A DNA stretch of 33,207 nt, taken from contig NZ_NNBL01000048.1 in the NCBI RefSeq assembly GCF_002803065.1, positions 30,734 through 63,940 of the forward strand. The letters run 5' to 3'. Both the position numbers and the translations under genes were made by a program. Below are positions 24,108 to 31,795 of this stretch, one piece after another. Numbering within the stretch: the stretch's first letter is position 1; the number at the start of each line of letters is the position of its first letter. Under the pieces are notes generated by a model. That model did no database searches. It was given only the letters and a program-made list of their open reading frames with translations, and had not been told where the DNA came from. The stretch is from Streptomyces sp. CB01635. GTDB lineage: Bacteria > Actinomycetota > Actinomycetes > Streptomycetales > Streptomycetaceae.

Positions 24108-24440
24108 ACTGGTGGACGACCGCGCACCCGGCCCGACCACGTTGGTGGAGATAAGGCGTACTCGTCACGCCGCAACCGGCGTCACCTGCGCAGACGCCAG
24201 ATCAAGCACACCATCCCCGAGCCGAGAGACCAGCGGGCCAACCGCCGGCGCCGCGGCAGGCAAGGCGGCCGACCCACAGGGTTCGACAAGGCGATCTACC
24301 GCCGCCGCAACGAAGTCGAGCGGACCATCAACCGGCTCAAGAACTTCCGCGCCATCGCCACGCGTTTCGACAAGCGGGCGTACGTCTTCTGCGGGACGGT
24401 CACCGTGGGCGCCATCCGTCTATGGCTTCGTCCGCAGTGA
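24108..24440 (+). pseudogene. C-terminal fragment of a second IS5-type transposase
   Basis: The frame reads TGGRPRTRPDHVGGDKAYSS, then IKHTIPEPRDQRANRRRRGR, GGRPTGFDKAIYRRRNEVER, TINRLKNFRAIATRFDKRAY and ends AIRLWLRPQ at a TGA (24438-24440). It has the second catalytic aspartate (GGDKAY) and the glutamate (NEVERTINRLK). The N-terminal half with the first aspartate is missing, so the element is dead. It is a different IS5 subgroup from the transposase at 22512. Confidence 0.75.
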
Positions 24441-24450
24441 AGCGCCGTGT

Positions 24451-24846
24451 TCAGAGGTCCTTGGTGCCAGGGTAGTGGTGGCGAAGTTCGCTGAGTACGC
24501 GCTCGTCGGCAGCCCTGACGTCCCACGAGGAGCTGTCGAATTCGGTGAGGACGAGCACCAGCTTGTCCTCGGCGAACCCACGTGCTTCGGCGTCGATCAA
24601 CTGGAGGAAGGGGGTCGTCAACGACAACAGTGTCAACGTGTCCATGCCGGCGTCGGCGGACCGTCTCTCCATCTCGACACAGCGAGGATCGACGATCTCG
24701 TCGAATTCGACGCGCCACGTCAGGTCCAGGCCGAAGCTGCCGAGGCGAACCAGTAGCTCAGCCAGGGTCACGTAGTGCTTTCTGTGCCAGGCAGGAAACG
24801 TGATCCCCTTCATCCCCGCCTCTGCTTCGGCTGTATCGCGCGACAT
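24451..24846 (-). CDS. Unknown soluble protein
   Basis: ATG at 24846 follows AAGGGGGGG at good spacing; 131 residues. Notable segments are FPAWHRKHYVTLAELLVRLG, LDLTWRVEFDEIVDPRCVEM, MDTLTLLSLTTPFLQLIDA and DKLVLVLTEFDSSSWDVRA, giving an alternating helix/strand pattern and an acidic character. No membrane segment or catalytic motif was seen. It stands next to nuclease-like genes and could be an immunity or accessory protein, but that is only from context. Confidence 0.6.
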   Translation of the reverse strand: MSRDTAEAEAGMKGITFPAWHRKHYVTLAELLVRLGSFGLDLTWRVEFDEIVDPRCVEMERRSADAGMDTLTLLSLTTPFLQLIDAEARGFAEDKLVLVLTEFDSSSWDVRAADERVLSELRHHYPGTKDL

Positions 24847-24920
24847 GCGACCCCCCCTTCGTTCAGCGAACACTAGGCCACGGCCCTGATCAGCTCACAT
24901 GACCCATCGGACAGCCCCTA

Positions 24921-25260
24921 GTGGATGAGGTTGACTTTGATGTGGTGAACGCGGACGGGGCCGTGCGCACGGCAGCTCCGGTCAAGAGCCGGGCCGCAGG
25001 CGGATCCATGAGCGGGGCCCTGGCGCTGGGCATCCTCCTGGACATGCTCAACGGCACTCAGAGTGCGGCCAGTTACTGCCTGCTGACCAATGCCCGACCC
25101 GGGGGGCGGGAGGATCAGCTGAGGGAAATTCCGACCGGGGACCTCGCCCTCGGTGCCCTGTGGGACGCCATGGCGGAACTCCTCCGCGATGCACCCCAAC
25201 GCCTCGACCAGCTCAAGCGCCTGGACAGTGAGGGCCTGTCTCGACTGCCTGCTGCCGCTG
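24921..25260 (+). pseudogene. Relic of a nuclease-like (possibly STAND-linked) protein
   Basis: From the GTG at 24921, just after a stop codon, the frame reads VDFDVVNADGAVRTAAPVKS and then GILLDMLNGTQSAASYCLLT, LGALWDAMAELLRDAPQRLD and LKRLDSEGLSRL. The acidic VDFD strand followed by VKS resembles the D...(E/Q)xK core of Mrr-like PD-(D/E)XK domains. Good coding quality ends near 25250; another plus-strand frame between 25270 and 25440 (GYELTYTGRYRLKCKDPDAQ) also looks protein-like. I read this as a gene that lost its 5' and 3' parts and suffered an indel. It collides with the minus-strand nuclease gene. Confidence 0.45.
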
Positions 25261-26109
25261 GGAATTCGACCCGTGTCGGGGTACGAGCTCACGTACACAG
25301 GCCGGTACAGGCTCAAATGCAAAGATCCAGATGCCCAACTGCACTACAAGAAGCGGGTGGTGGGGCCGCCCGATGAGGAAGTCTATGGACCGCTCCGAGT
25401 GGTCAAGGGCGCCTACGGCGGTGCTCCGCGCTGGGCTTCGCCCACCCTGGAGATTGTCGATCGCCACAACCAGGCCCTGCAGCGCGCCGGGGTGCTTGTG
25501 GGTGGTGAAGTGCTCGTGCGCGAGGTGGAAGGCCTTCGTCGGGATCGCTGCGGTGTTCAGCGCGACGCTGACGCCGCCGCCGGCCGACTCCTCCTCATCG
25601 ACCCACTGCTCGGCCAGACTGCCCACGAACTCCTGGGTGTCGTCAGTGAGCAGTTTGTCGCCCCAGGAGAGCATTCCTAGGTAGGTCGCTCCCTTGGTGC
25701 TGAGCTGCGTCCAGCCCTTGCGGATCGCTCCGTCCGGCTGGTTCGACTTCCCGGTGTACTTCTTCATCTCCCACAGACGGAAGGAGAATCCGCGGGCCGT
25801 TCCGCTTTCCCGGTAGACGATGAGTCCGTCGCCGCCTCCGTCGTTGACGGCGGCCTTCGGTGGTCCGAGGATCTCCACGGCGCGCGCTGGATCCTCGGGC
25901 AGGTCCCGGGTCAGGAGGTACCAGAGCCACTCGCCCACGTACCCGGCCAGCCCGTGATTGCCCTCCTTCTTCGCGGCGGCCGCTTCGAAGACGGGCTCTG
26001 CGAAGGCCTTCACCAGGACGTGATCCGTCCCGGTCAGCTTTGCGCCGGTCAAGGTGGCCTCGTGCCACTTCCCGTAAGTTCGTTGGCGCCCGCCGGTGCG
26101 TTCCCGCAT
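25213..26109 (-). CDS. Putative PD-(D/E)XK nuclease (HamA/DUF1837-like), C-terminus doubtful
   Basis: 298 residues, ATG at 26109. Residues about 50-120 carry a pattern of PD-(D/E)XK enzymes: glutamate in GYVGEWLWYLL (E60), aspartate in GGGDGLIVYRE (D94), and ExK in RLWEMKKYTG (E114, K116). The spacing and the helix GEWLWYLL recall DUF1837/HamA effectors of Hachiman-type systems, but no helicase partner is adjacent. Residues 150-215 continue well (WVDEEESAGGGVSVALNTAA, AFHLAHEHFTTHKHPGALQG). After about residue 220 (below about 25450) codon quality drops, so the natural C terminus was probably replaced by a rearrangement. The start abuts the truncated tap gene, which is divergent from it. Confidence 0.5.
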   Translation of the reverse strand: MRERTGGRQRTYGKWHEATLTGAKLTGTDHVLVKAFAEPVFEAAAAKKEGNHGLAGYVGEWLWYLLTRDLPEDPARAVEILGPPKAAVNDGGGDGLIVYRESGTARGFSFRLWEMKKYTGKSNQPDGAIRKGWTQLSTKGATYLGMLSWGDKLLTDDTQEFVGSLAEQWVDEEESAGGGVSVALNTAAIPTKAFHLAHEHFTTHKHPGALQGLVVAIDNLQGGRSPARSTAVGALDHSERSIDFLIGRPHHPLLVVQLGIWIFAFEPVPACVRELVPRHGSNSQRQQAVETGPHCPGA

Positions 26110-26234
26110 GATCTCGTCGGCGATGATCCACGCGGCGGCGGCCCGCCCGTGCGGCCGCGACGTCGCGCCGCCCGGCGGCGAAGAAGGCTGCGAAGCCCGC
26201 CGTCGACCCGCGGTTCCCGCACGGTCCGCTCGCT

Positions 26235-27869
26235 GTGCTGGACGGTGACGGATCCGCGTACGGCGTGGACGGCATCGTGCTCGACTGCCCGGCGACCACC
26301 ATTCCGGAGCTGGTGGAGTGGACGCTGCGCAAGTCCGGCCTCGGTGCCGCGAAACTCAACCGGTACGGCAAGGACAGCGACCCGCTGATCGTGCTCACCG
26401 CCGCGGCCGCCGTGAAACTCGGACTGCCGGAGCGCCTGGAGGGCCACGAGCAGCGCCGCTCCCTCCGTCTCCCGGAGGACCACCCGGTGGTCAAGGGGGT
26501 GGCGAAGGCGAAGTGGCAGCTCACGCAGCGCGGGTTCGGCCCGTGGGCCCGCATTTACCGCAAGGCGCAGGGGCGCGAGCGGCAGTGCGTGCAGCTCGCG
26601 GTCCTGTCGTGGGACGCCCTCGATGAGCGCTCCTGGCCCGGCGTGTGCGAGATGGAGCCGGCCGACGTCGCGCGCGTCCTCGGGGTGTACGCCCAGCGGG
26701 TCATCACCCCGCGCGGCTCGACGGCAGTCTCGGGCTTGGAGTTGATGACGGCGCTGCGCCCGCCGACGAAGGCTGTGCAGGATCCGACGACCGGGAACTG
26801 GGTGTCCGGCTACAACGCGGGCGCGCTGGGGACGGAGCCGATGGACCCGGCGCCGCCGGAGGCCACCCCGGAGCACCCCGTTGTCGTGAACTCCGGCTGG
26901 ACCGGCGGGTTCCTCAATGAAGAGGCGTACCAGTGGGTGCGGTCGGTGGACTCGCTCAGCGATGAGGAGTGCACGCTGCCCTTCGCGGTCGGTCTGGATC
27001 TGAACACGGCGTTCCTCGCAGCCGCGGCCCGCCTGGTCGTCGGCCTGTCCGCGCCCGACCACTTCCACGCCCCGAAGTTCAACCCGAAGATCCCCGGGAG
27101 CTGGCTGGTCGACCTGTCCCACATCGAGTTGGACTCGCGCCTGCCCAGCCCGTTCACCCCAGACGGCACCCGCCCGACGGGACCGGCCTGGTACCAGACG
27201 CACACCCTCGCCTACGCCCAGGAGCTCGGGTACGACGTACACCCGATCGAGGCGTACCTGCGCCGCGAGACCGGCGCGTACCTGGACCCGTGGCACGACC
27301 GCCTCAAGACGGCGTACGTCGACACCCTCGCCGACCTCGGCGTCACCCGGGACCTGGACGACCGCCAGTTCCTCGCCGCGATGGAGCAGCACAAGCAGGC
27401 CGACCCTGCCCTGGCCGCCGTGCTGTCCGCGATCAAGGCGACGGTGAAGGGCGGCGTCGGCAAGCTCCGTGAGCGCCCGCAGGGTCGCCACTACAAGGAG
27501 GGCGAGACGTGGCCGGCCCTTCAGCGGCCGACCTGGCGCCCCGACATCCGCGCCGCCGTCATCTCCAAGGCCCGGGTCAACATGCACCGCAAGCTCAACA
27601 ACATGGCGAAGATGACCGGGCTGTTCCCGCTCGCCGTGCTGTCCGACTGCGTCGTGTACCCCTCGCCGGGTGAGAGCCCGCTCGACTTCCTCCCGTACGC
27701 CGCGTCCGGCAAGCCGCAGCCCGGCGCTTTCCGCCTCGGGCCCACCCCGGGCCTGGCGAAGCTGGAAGGCGTCCAGTCGATGCTGTGGGCGGTCGACCTG
27801 ATGGAGAAGGGCCTCAACCCAGCCCGCCACATCAAGGGCGGCGACGCCGTCCTGGACGAAGGGGAGTAG
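26235..27869 (+). CDS. tap: Telomere-associated protein Tap, 5'-truncated
   Basis: The frame is open from 26127, directly after an in-frame stop, but the first usable start is GTG at 26235, giving 544 residues; full-length Tap is about 740. The open part before it (AAATSRRPAAKKAAKPAVDP) looks like the Ala/Lys linker that follows the N-terminal helix-turn-helix in Tap, so that domain is gone. The rest matches Tap as I know it: LAVLDGDGSAYGVDGIVLDC, SLRLPEDHPVVKGVAKAKWQ, FAVGLDLNTAFLAAAARLVV and NMHRKLNNMAKMTGLFPLAV, a polymerase-like palm region. Tap binds the 3' single-stranded telomere end and recruits the terminal protein for end patching. Stop is 4 bases before tpg, as in the usual operon. 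Confidence 0.82.
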   Translation: MLDGDGSAYGVDGIVLDCPATTIPELVEWTLRKSGLGAAKLNRYGKDSDPLIVLTAAAAVKLGLPERLEGHEQRRSLRLPEDHPVVKGVAKAKWQLTQRGFGPWARIYRKAQGRERQCVQLAVLSWDALDERSWPGVCEMEPADVARVLGVYAQRVITPRGSTAVSGLELMTALRPPTKAVQDPTTGNWVSGYNAGALGTEPMDPAPPEATPEHPVVVNSGWTGGFLNEEAYQWVRSVDSLSDEECTLPFAVGLDLNTAFLAAAARLVVGLSAPDHFHAPKFNPKIPGSWLVDLSHIELDSRLPSPFTPDGTRPTGPAWYQTHTLAYAQELGYDVHPIEAYLRRETGAYLDPWHDRLKTAYVDTLADLGVTRDLDDRQFLAAMEQHKQADPALAAVLSAIKATVKGGVGKLRERPQGRHYKEGETWPALQRPTWRPDIRAAVISKARVNMHRKLNNMAKMTGLFPLAVLSDCVVYPSPGESPLDFLPYAASGKPQPGAFRLGPTPGLAKLEGVQSMLWAVDLMEKGLNPARHIKGGDAVLDEGE

Positions 27870-27873
27870 AGCC

Positions 27874-28431
27874 GTGGGGGAGATCGAGGACGCGATCACG
27901 CGCGCCGACCGGGAAGCGTTCACCAAGGAGCCGCCCAAGACCCTCCAGGGCCGCATCAACTTCCTGATGAAGCAGCTCAAGACGACGAGAGCCGTCGCAG
28001 CGGAACTTGGGGTGAGCCAGCGGTCGGTGGAGCGCTACCGCAAGGGCGAACGCAAGCACCCGCCGAAGGACATCGCTGCGAAGATCGACGAGGCCGTACG
28101 GTCACGCTGGCAGCCGCAGGTGCGCAAGCGCCGGCGCAAGCAGGCCGCCGCTACTAGCGGGGTCACGGTGGAGACGAGGGCCCGGTTCGGGTACACCGCG
28201 CCCGTCGGCACGACCGACGACGGCCGGTTCCGGCGACTCACCGTGCATCTCCCCCCGGCGTACGCGCAGCGCCTGTTCGACGCCCGCGAAGCAGGGGCCA
28301 GCGACCAGCAGATGCGCGGAATCATCGCCGAAGGATTTAAGGAAGTGTATTTCCAGGACGGCGGCGGGCGCGCTATGGGACTGTCGGACGTGGAAATCAA
28401 CGACATCGACTATTTGGATCTGGACTACTAA
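27874..28431 (+). CDS. tpg: Telomere terminal protein Tpg
   Basis: 185 residues, GTG at 27874, with AAGGGGAG upstream inside the end of tap. The family order is present: QGRINFLMKQLKTTRAVAAE, helix-turn-helix LGVSQRSVERYRKGERKHP, basic stretch SRWQPQVRKRRRKQAAAT, the conserved TRARFGYTAPVGTTDDGR, LTVHLPPAYAQRLFDAREAG, and FKEVYFQDGG near the C terminus. Length equals known Tpg (about 184). Tpg is joined covalently to the 5' ends of Streptomyces linear chromosomes and plasmids and primes end patching. It looks intact, while its partner tap is truncated. Confidence 0.9.
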   Translation: MGEIEDAITRADREAFTKEPPKTLQGRINFLMKQLKTTRAVAAELGVSQRSVERYRKGERKHPPKDIAAKIDEAVRSRWQPQVRKRRRKQAAATSGVTVETRARFGYTAPVGTTDDGRFRRLTVHLPPAYAQRLFDAREAGASDQQMRGIIAEGFKEVYFQDGGGRAMGLSDVEINDIDYLDLDY

Positions 28432-28509
28432 CCAGGAGCGAAAAGCGTGCCCGCTGAATTACCGCCCTGAGCTGAAGCGCGATAGGTGTCACAAAGGCAG
28501 GTGTGTTGT

Positions 28510-28560
28510 CACCGGGGTCGGCGGCCATGTCCTTTACCGAGAGTCTTGTCCGCCGACCCC
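28510..28560. terminator. Hairpin between convergent tpg and membrane-protein genes
   Basis: Arms CCGGGGTCGGCGG (28510-28522) and CCGCCGACCCCGG (28548-28560) pair perfectly over 13 bp around a 25-base loop. It lies between the tpg stop and the 3' end of the convergent minus-strand gene and partly inside that gene's last codons. Confidence 0.5.
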
Positions 28561-28998
28561 GGAGTCGTGTCCCCCAGCGGGCCGATGTAGTCGGCGCTCC
28601 GGAAGCCGTGTGATCGCGGCGCTCACTGCCAGCCCGAGCGTGACACCGACAGCGGCGGCGACACTCTGCGCCCAAGCGTCGTCGAGGGAGCCGGGCAGGA
28701 CGGCGCTGGTGAGCCGGGTGGCGCCCCACAAGACTGCTACCGTGGCCAGTGCGGCCGGCCAGCGGTGCCGTACCCCGTCGCTGATGTCGTCGACGATATG
28801 AAAGAGGAGCAGCAGCGCCATGAGGTGGCTGCCGCCGAAATCATCGTCCCAGTCGAGCGCGGTGAGCCCGGCCCCGAAGGCAAGCACGAACAGCCAGAAC
28901 CCCACCAGTCGCCGGACGGACGTGGGTGGCTGTCGCCTCGCACCACGCGGGAGCCAAAAGAACGGTGGGATCTGCTGGCCGATCGCGTACTTCTGCAT
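28534..28998 (-). CDS. Four-helix membrane protein of unknown function
   Basis: ATG at 28998 (MQKYAIGQQIPPFFWLPRGA) with AGGA upstream; 154 residues. Hydrophobic segments: LVGFWLFVLAFGAGLTALDW, LMALLLLFHIVDDI, WPAALATVAVLWGATRL and AQSVAAAVGVTLGLAVSAAI. Short charged loops separate them, and the C-terminal 25 residues are polar. No transport or enzyme motif is visible. It is convergent with tpg. The last dozen residues overlap the hairpin at 28510-28560 and may not be conserved. Confidence 0.6.
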   Translation of the reverse strand: MQKYAIGQQIPPFFWLPRGARRQPPTSVRRLVGFWLFVLAFGAGLTALDWDDDFGGSHLMALLLLFHIVDDISDGVRHRWPAALATVAVLWGATRLTSAVLPGSLDDAWAQSVAAAVGVTLGLAVSAAITRLPERRLHRPAGGHDSGVGGQDSR

Positions 28999-29258
28999 GA
29001 CTCGCGTCCTGATCCCCCGGGGTAGCCGACTCCTGTCGGCGCTCAGTAATAGGACGCGCAGGAACAGGACGCGGTTGTGGTGAAGTGTCGCCGCATGGAA
29101 CCGCCTCGGGGAGCCAGAGGCTGTCGATCTTCGCCTGTGGTGACAGAAGGGCTGCCGAGTGAGCATGTGAGACAAGCCGCGTGCTTCGCTGGTGACAACC
29201 AGGCCGCTTCGACCGGTCCTGTACACCGGTTCTTCTGGCTCCCCTGGCGACAACTTCC

Positions 29259-29840
29259 GTGCTTCGGCTCACGCCCATCGACCGCAGCAAGAGCCCGCTG
29301 TTCGACGCCGACCACGACCCGGTCCGCATCGCCGACGCGCTGCGCCGCAGCCCGCACTTCGCCACTGCGGACGCCGACGCTGGCGGCGACACGGTGTGGT
29401 TCACCACTGAGGACGGCATCAACTACACGCTGACCTTCAAGGACGCGGAGCCCACCAACGACGACCTGCTGCCCGAGCCGGTTCTCACCGAGGCCATTGC
29501 CGCGGCGATCCTCAACCACCCCGGGTTCGTCACCGCGACGGCGGACTCGCCGCGCGAGGACACCATCACCGTCCAGACCCGCAACCTGGTGCGCCACCTC
29601 CTGGTCCTGGACGTCGACCGCGACGGCGGCGTGATCGCCCAGGAAGACCTGTCCACCCCGGCCGTCGACGTCGCCTTCGTCGCCGACCGGCTGCTCGCCA
29701 GCGACCCGAGCGACTCAGAGCGGGCCACGGCCGAACTCCTCAACTACGTGGCGGCCACCTGGGACAAGCAGGACCACCCGCTGCGCGAGCACGCCCAGGC
29801 CATCGCCCGCGCCCTGCCCCAGCAGCGGAGCGAGGGGTGA
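29259..29840 (+). CDS. Unknown acidic protein, first gene of a three-gene operon
   Basis: GTG at 29259, 193 residues (MLRLTPIDRSKSPLFDADHD). It continues with RIADALRRSPHFATADADAG, VWFTTEDGINYTLTFKDAEP, LVRHLLVLDVDRDGGVIAQE and ELLNYVAATWDKQDHPLREH. Strongly acidic, soluble, high G/C in third positions. No family recognised. Its stop overlaps the start of the next gene (GTGA at 29837-29840), and that gene overlaps the third in the same way, so all three are probably co-translated. The 5' leader (29041-29258) has no gene and should hold the promoter. Confidence 0.65.
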   Translation: MLRLTPIDRSKSPLFDADHDPVRIADALRRSPHFATADADAGGDTVWFTTEDGINYTLTFKDAEPTNDDLLPEPVLTEAIAAAILNHPGFVTATADSPREDTITVQTRNLVRHLLVLDVDRDGGVIAQEDLSTPAVDVAFVADRLLASDPSDSERATAELLNYVAATWDKQDHPLREHAQAIARALPQQRSEG

Positions 29841-30205
29841 TAGTCACCGTTCCCGCTTCCGCCGGGTTCGGGAAGGCCGAGTTGCAGCTCGACATCGACG
29901 ATGCCGAGCACGAGCGCCGTCGTGCCGCCGGCCTGGGCGTCGCCATCGGCCACGGCTTCGGCGGCCTGGACGTCCTGATGGCGCTCCCGCACGGCCTCCC
30001 CGTCCCCGTCACGGACCTCACCGACCACCAGCGCGCGTACGTACGGCAGGCCCCGGCCGGGATCTGCACGATCGACGGCCAGAACGTCACCCGGCATGTC
30101 ACCTGGCCCTGCCGGGTGACGGTGGCCACCGTCCAGGCCACGAGCCCCACCAAGATGGAGCTGGACGCGGCGCGCAGTTCGCGCCGTTCTGCGCCCGCCG
30201 GGTGA
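29837..30205 (+). CDS. Unknown protein, second gene of the three-gene operon
   Basis: GTG at 29837, 122 residues (MIVTVPASAGFGKAELQLDI). Mid-part: GLGVAIGHGFGGLDVLMALP, then DLTDHQRAYVRQAPAGICTI and NVTRHVTWPCRVTVATVQAT, a strand-rich pattern. The start overlaps the stop of the preceding gene and its stop overlaps the start of the next. No known domain. The coupling suggests that the three products work together. Confidence 0.6.
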   Translation: MIVTVPASAGFGKAELQLDIDDAEHERRRAAGLGVAIGHGFGGLDVLMALPHGLPVPVTDLTDHQRAYVRQAPAGICTIDGQNVTRHVTWPCRVTVATVQATSPTKMELDAARSSRRSAPAG

Positions 30206-30372
30206 TCATCACCAGGCCCCTGAAACGCCTGCTGAATCCCGAGGCGCTGCTGGATTTCGGGTTCTACGGGATCGGCGTGTGCCTCCAGCACGCCAGCGGA
30301 GAGCTGGAGACGCTCGTGGAGCCGCGCCCGTGGAGGCCGATGCGGCGGCACACCCCCACCTCCGCGGCCTGA
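30202..30372 (+). CDS. Short third gene of the operon, possibly 3'-truncated
   Basis: GTG at 30202 overlaps the preceding stop (GTGA). 56 residues: MIITRPLKRLLNPEALLDFG, FYGIGVCLQHASGELETLVE, then Arg/Pro/Thr-rich end. From about 30325 the same DNA begins to read, in another frame, as the amidohydrolase pseudogene. The original gene may therefore have been longer and cut by that junction. Function unknown. Confidence 0.5.
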   Translation: MIITRPLKRLLNPEALLDFGFYGIGVCLQHASGELETLVEPRPWRPMRRHTPTSAA

Positions 30373-31180
30373 TGGTTCGCGGAGACCGCGTACGGCCAGT
30401 TCCTCAAGCAGTCGTGGGTGTCGACACCGTTCCCAACGCCGGTGCGTACGACGGGCCGCTGGGCGTTTTCATGGCCATCGCGGTCGCGGAACGGCTTCGC
30501 GACGACGGCCTGCCGTTCGCGCTCGAGGTGATCGCTTTCAACGATGAGGAAGGCACTCGGTTCGGCACCGCGCTCCTGGGCAGTCAGGCAGTCGCAGGGG
30601 GGTGGCAGGACCACTGGTGGGAGCAGAGCGGGCGCGACGGACTCACGTTGCGCCGCGCGTTCGCCAACTTCGGCCTGGATCCGGTGCGGGTGAGCGAGGC
30701 GGCACGTACGCCGGCCGATCCCTTGGCATAGTGACCGCCATCGCCGGAGCTCGGCGATTCCGGTTGAGTATTGTTGGTGAGGCCGGGCACGCCGGAGGGA
30801 CGCCGTATCAGCGTCGCCGGGACGCTCTGGTGAGCGCCTCTGAAGCGATCACGATGATCGAGCAGGTTGCCCGTGAAAGCGGTGAGGACGGGTGCATCGC
30901 CACCGTCGGATGGATCCAGGTCCAACCGGGCGCGGTCAACGTGATCCCGGGGCAGGCCGACTTCACGCTCGACCTACGCGCCGCGACAGATGAGCAACGC
31001 GACGCGATGTGGGACGGCATCCGCGCGGAGATCGAGCAGTTGTGCGCGAGCCGTGGGACGCGCCTGGAGGTGTCCGAGACGCACTCTGCCCCGGCGTGTG
31101 AATGCGCCTCGTGGTTGCGCGACGCCATCGCGACCGGCATCCGCAGGACCGGCGATGACTCTTCCGCGGCTGGCTGCGAT
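30325..31180 (+). pseudogene. M20-type amidohydrolase (allantoate amidohydrolase / N-carbamoyl-amino-acid hydrolase) remnant
   Basis: Two frames together give the family order: VGVDTVPNAGAYDGPLGVFM and EVIAFNDEEGTRFGTALLGS (metal-binding H/D region and the EE pair) in the first, ending at a stop at 30731. Then LGIVTAIAGARRFRLSIVGE, AGHAGGTPYQRRRDALVSAS, WIQVQPGAVNVIPGQADFTL and LDLRAATDEQRDAMWDGIRA in the second. The segment that normally joins them (ending HIEQGPVLE) is missing at the switch near 30720, pointing to a deletion plus frameshift. Both the start and the C terminus are lost. The intact enzyme would hydrolyse ureido or carbamoyl amides in purine or hydantoin breakdown. Confidence 0.75.
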
Positions 31181-31187
31181 GCGGACC

Positions 31188-31405
31188 CTATCGAGCAGGG
31201 CTGGCGGAGACGGGGATCAGGGCGCGGTCGTCGTCGAGGTCGTTGGCGTAGTGCCTGGCGCTCGGCTGCGGTCCACGCTGAGGCTCCGGAGTCCCAGGTT
31301 TCGGCGAGCGGTACGCGGTGGTCGACGTCGAGCTTGCCGGCTTTGTCGATGTACACGTCGTCGTACTCCGAGTACCAACGACCGCCCGTGAGCTTGCAGC
31401 CTTGG
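31188..31405 (-). pseudogene. HNH nuclease-family (DUF1524-like) remnant
   Basis: The minus strand reads GCKLTGGRWYSEYDDVYIDK and KLDVDHRVPLAETWDSGASA (the DVDH core of the HNH site) down to about 31260. The frame then shifts and continues YANDLDDDRALIPVSASPAR to a stop at 31188. The family's N-terminal secretion-signal region and its C-terminal zinc/asparagine part are both missing. An insertion or deletion of two bases at about 31252 explains the frame break. Confidence 0.7.
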
Positions 31406-31458
31406 CGGCGCCGACTCGAGCACCGAGCAATTGTCGAGAGCTGTGGATCAGTAGCCGT

Positions 31459-31782
31459 TCACCATGACTCGTTCTTCAGGTGGGCTAGCCCTTCGACGGC
31501 GTTCAGTTGTGCCCGCAAGGCGGGGTTGGGGGCTGGGGTAGTAGTCAGCAACAGCACCTGAACCGTCGGGTGTTCGGTGGCGTAGAGGTCGTCTTCGCCG
31601 TCGTCGCCGGGAATCGGGTTGGGCTGGATCTCGATCTGGCCGTCGAGGCTGTCCGCGCGGTGGTAGATGCCCCGGAAGTGGCTGTCGTGTTCGGTGAAGG
31701 CCAGCCCGAGGCGGCCGCCGACGAGGCGGACCAGCTCGCTGGCGGTGTGGCTGCTGGTGCCGTAGGTGTCGTAGTCGGTCAT
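31459..31782 (-). CDS. Unknown small soluble protein
   Basis: 107 residues, ATG at 31782 (MTDYDTYGTSSHTASELVRL). It continues VGGRLGLAFTEHDSHFRGIY, then IEIQPNPIPGDDGEDDLYAT and HPTVQVLLLTTTPAPNPALR, ending HLKNESW. Strand-rich, acidic, no membrane helix. It may be a small immunity-like protein, by size and charge only. The IS256 remnant ends 14 bp upstream of its start, which may have removed its promoter. Confidence 0.6.
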   Translation of the reverse strand: MTDYDTYGTSSHTASELVRLVGGRLGLAFTEHDSHFRGIYHRADSLDGQIEIQPNPIPGDDGEDDLYATEHPTVQVLLLTTTPAPNPALRAQLNAVEGLAHLKNESW

Positions 31783-31795
31783 GGTGCACCAGACC

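Noticed and set aside
25153..25680. 175-codon plus-strand frame over the nuclease collision zone
   Set aside because: Only its middle (about 25270-25440) looks coding; the rest overlaps the better-supported minus-strand nuclease. It is kept only as part of the junction finding.
26049..27980. 643-codon open frame on the minus strand
   Set aside because: It is antisense to tap and the start of tpg, which have recognisable families. Its translation is Arg/Gly/Val-rich, as expected from the complement of a high-GC gene.
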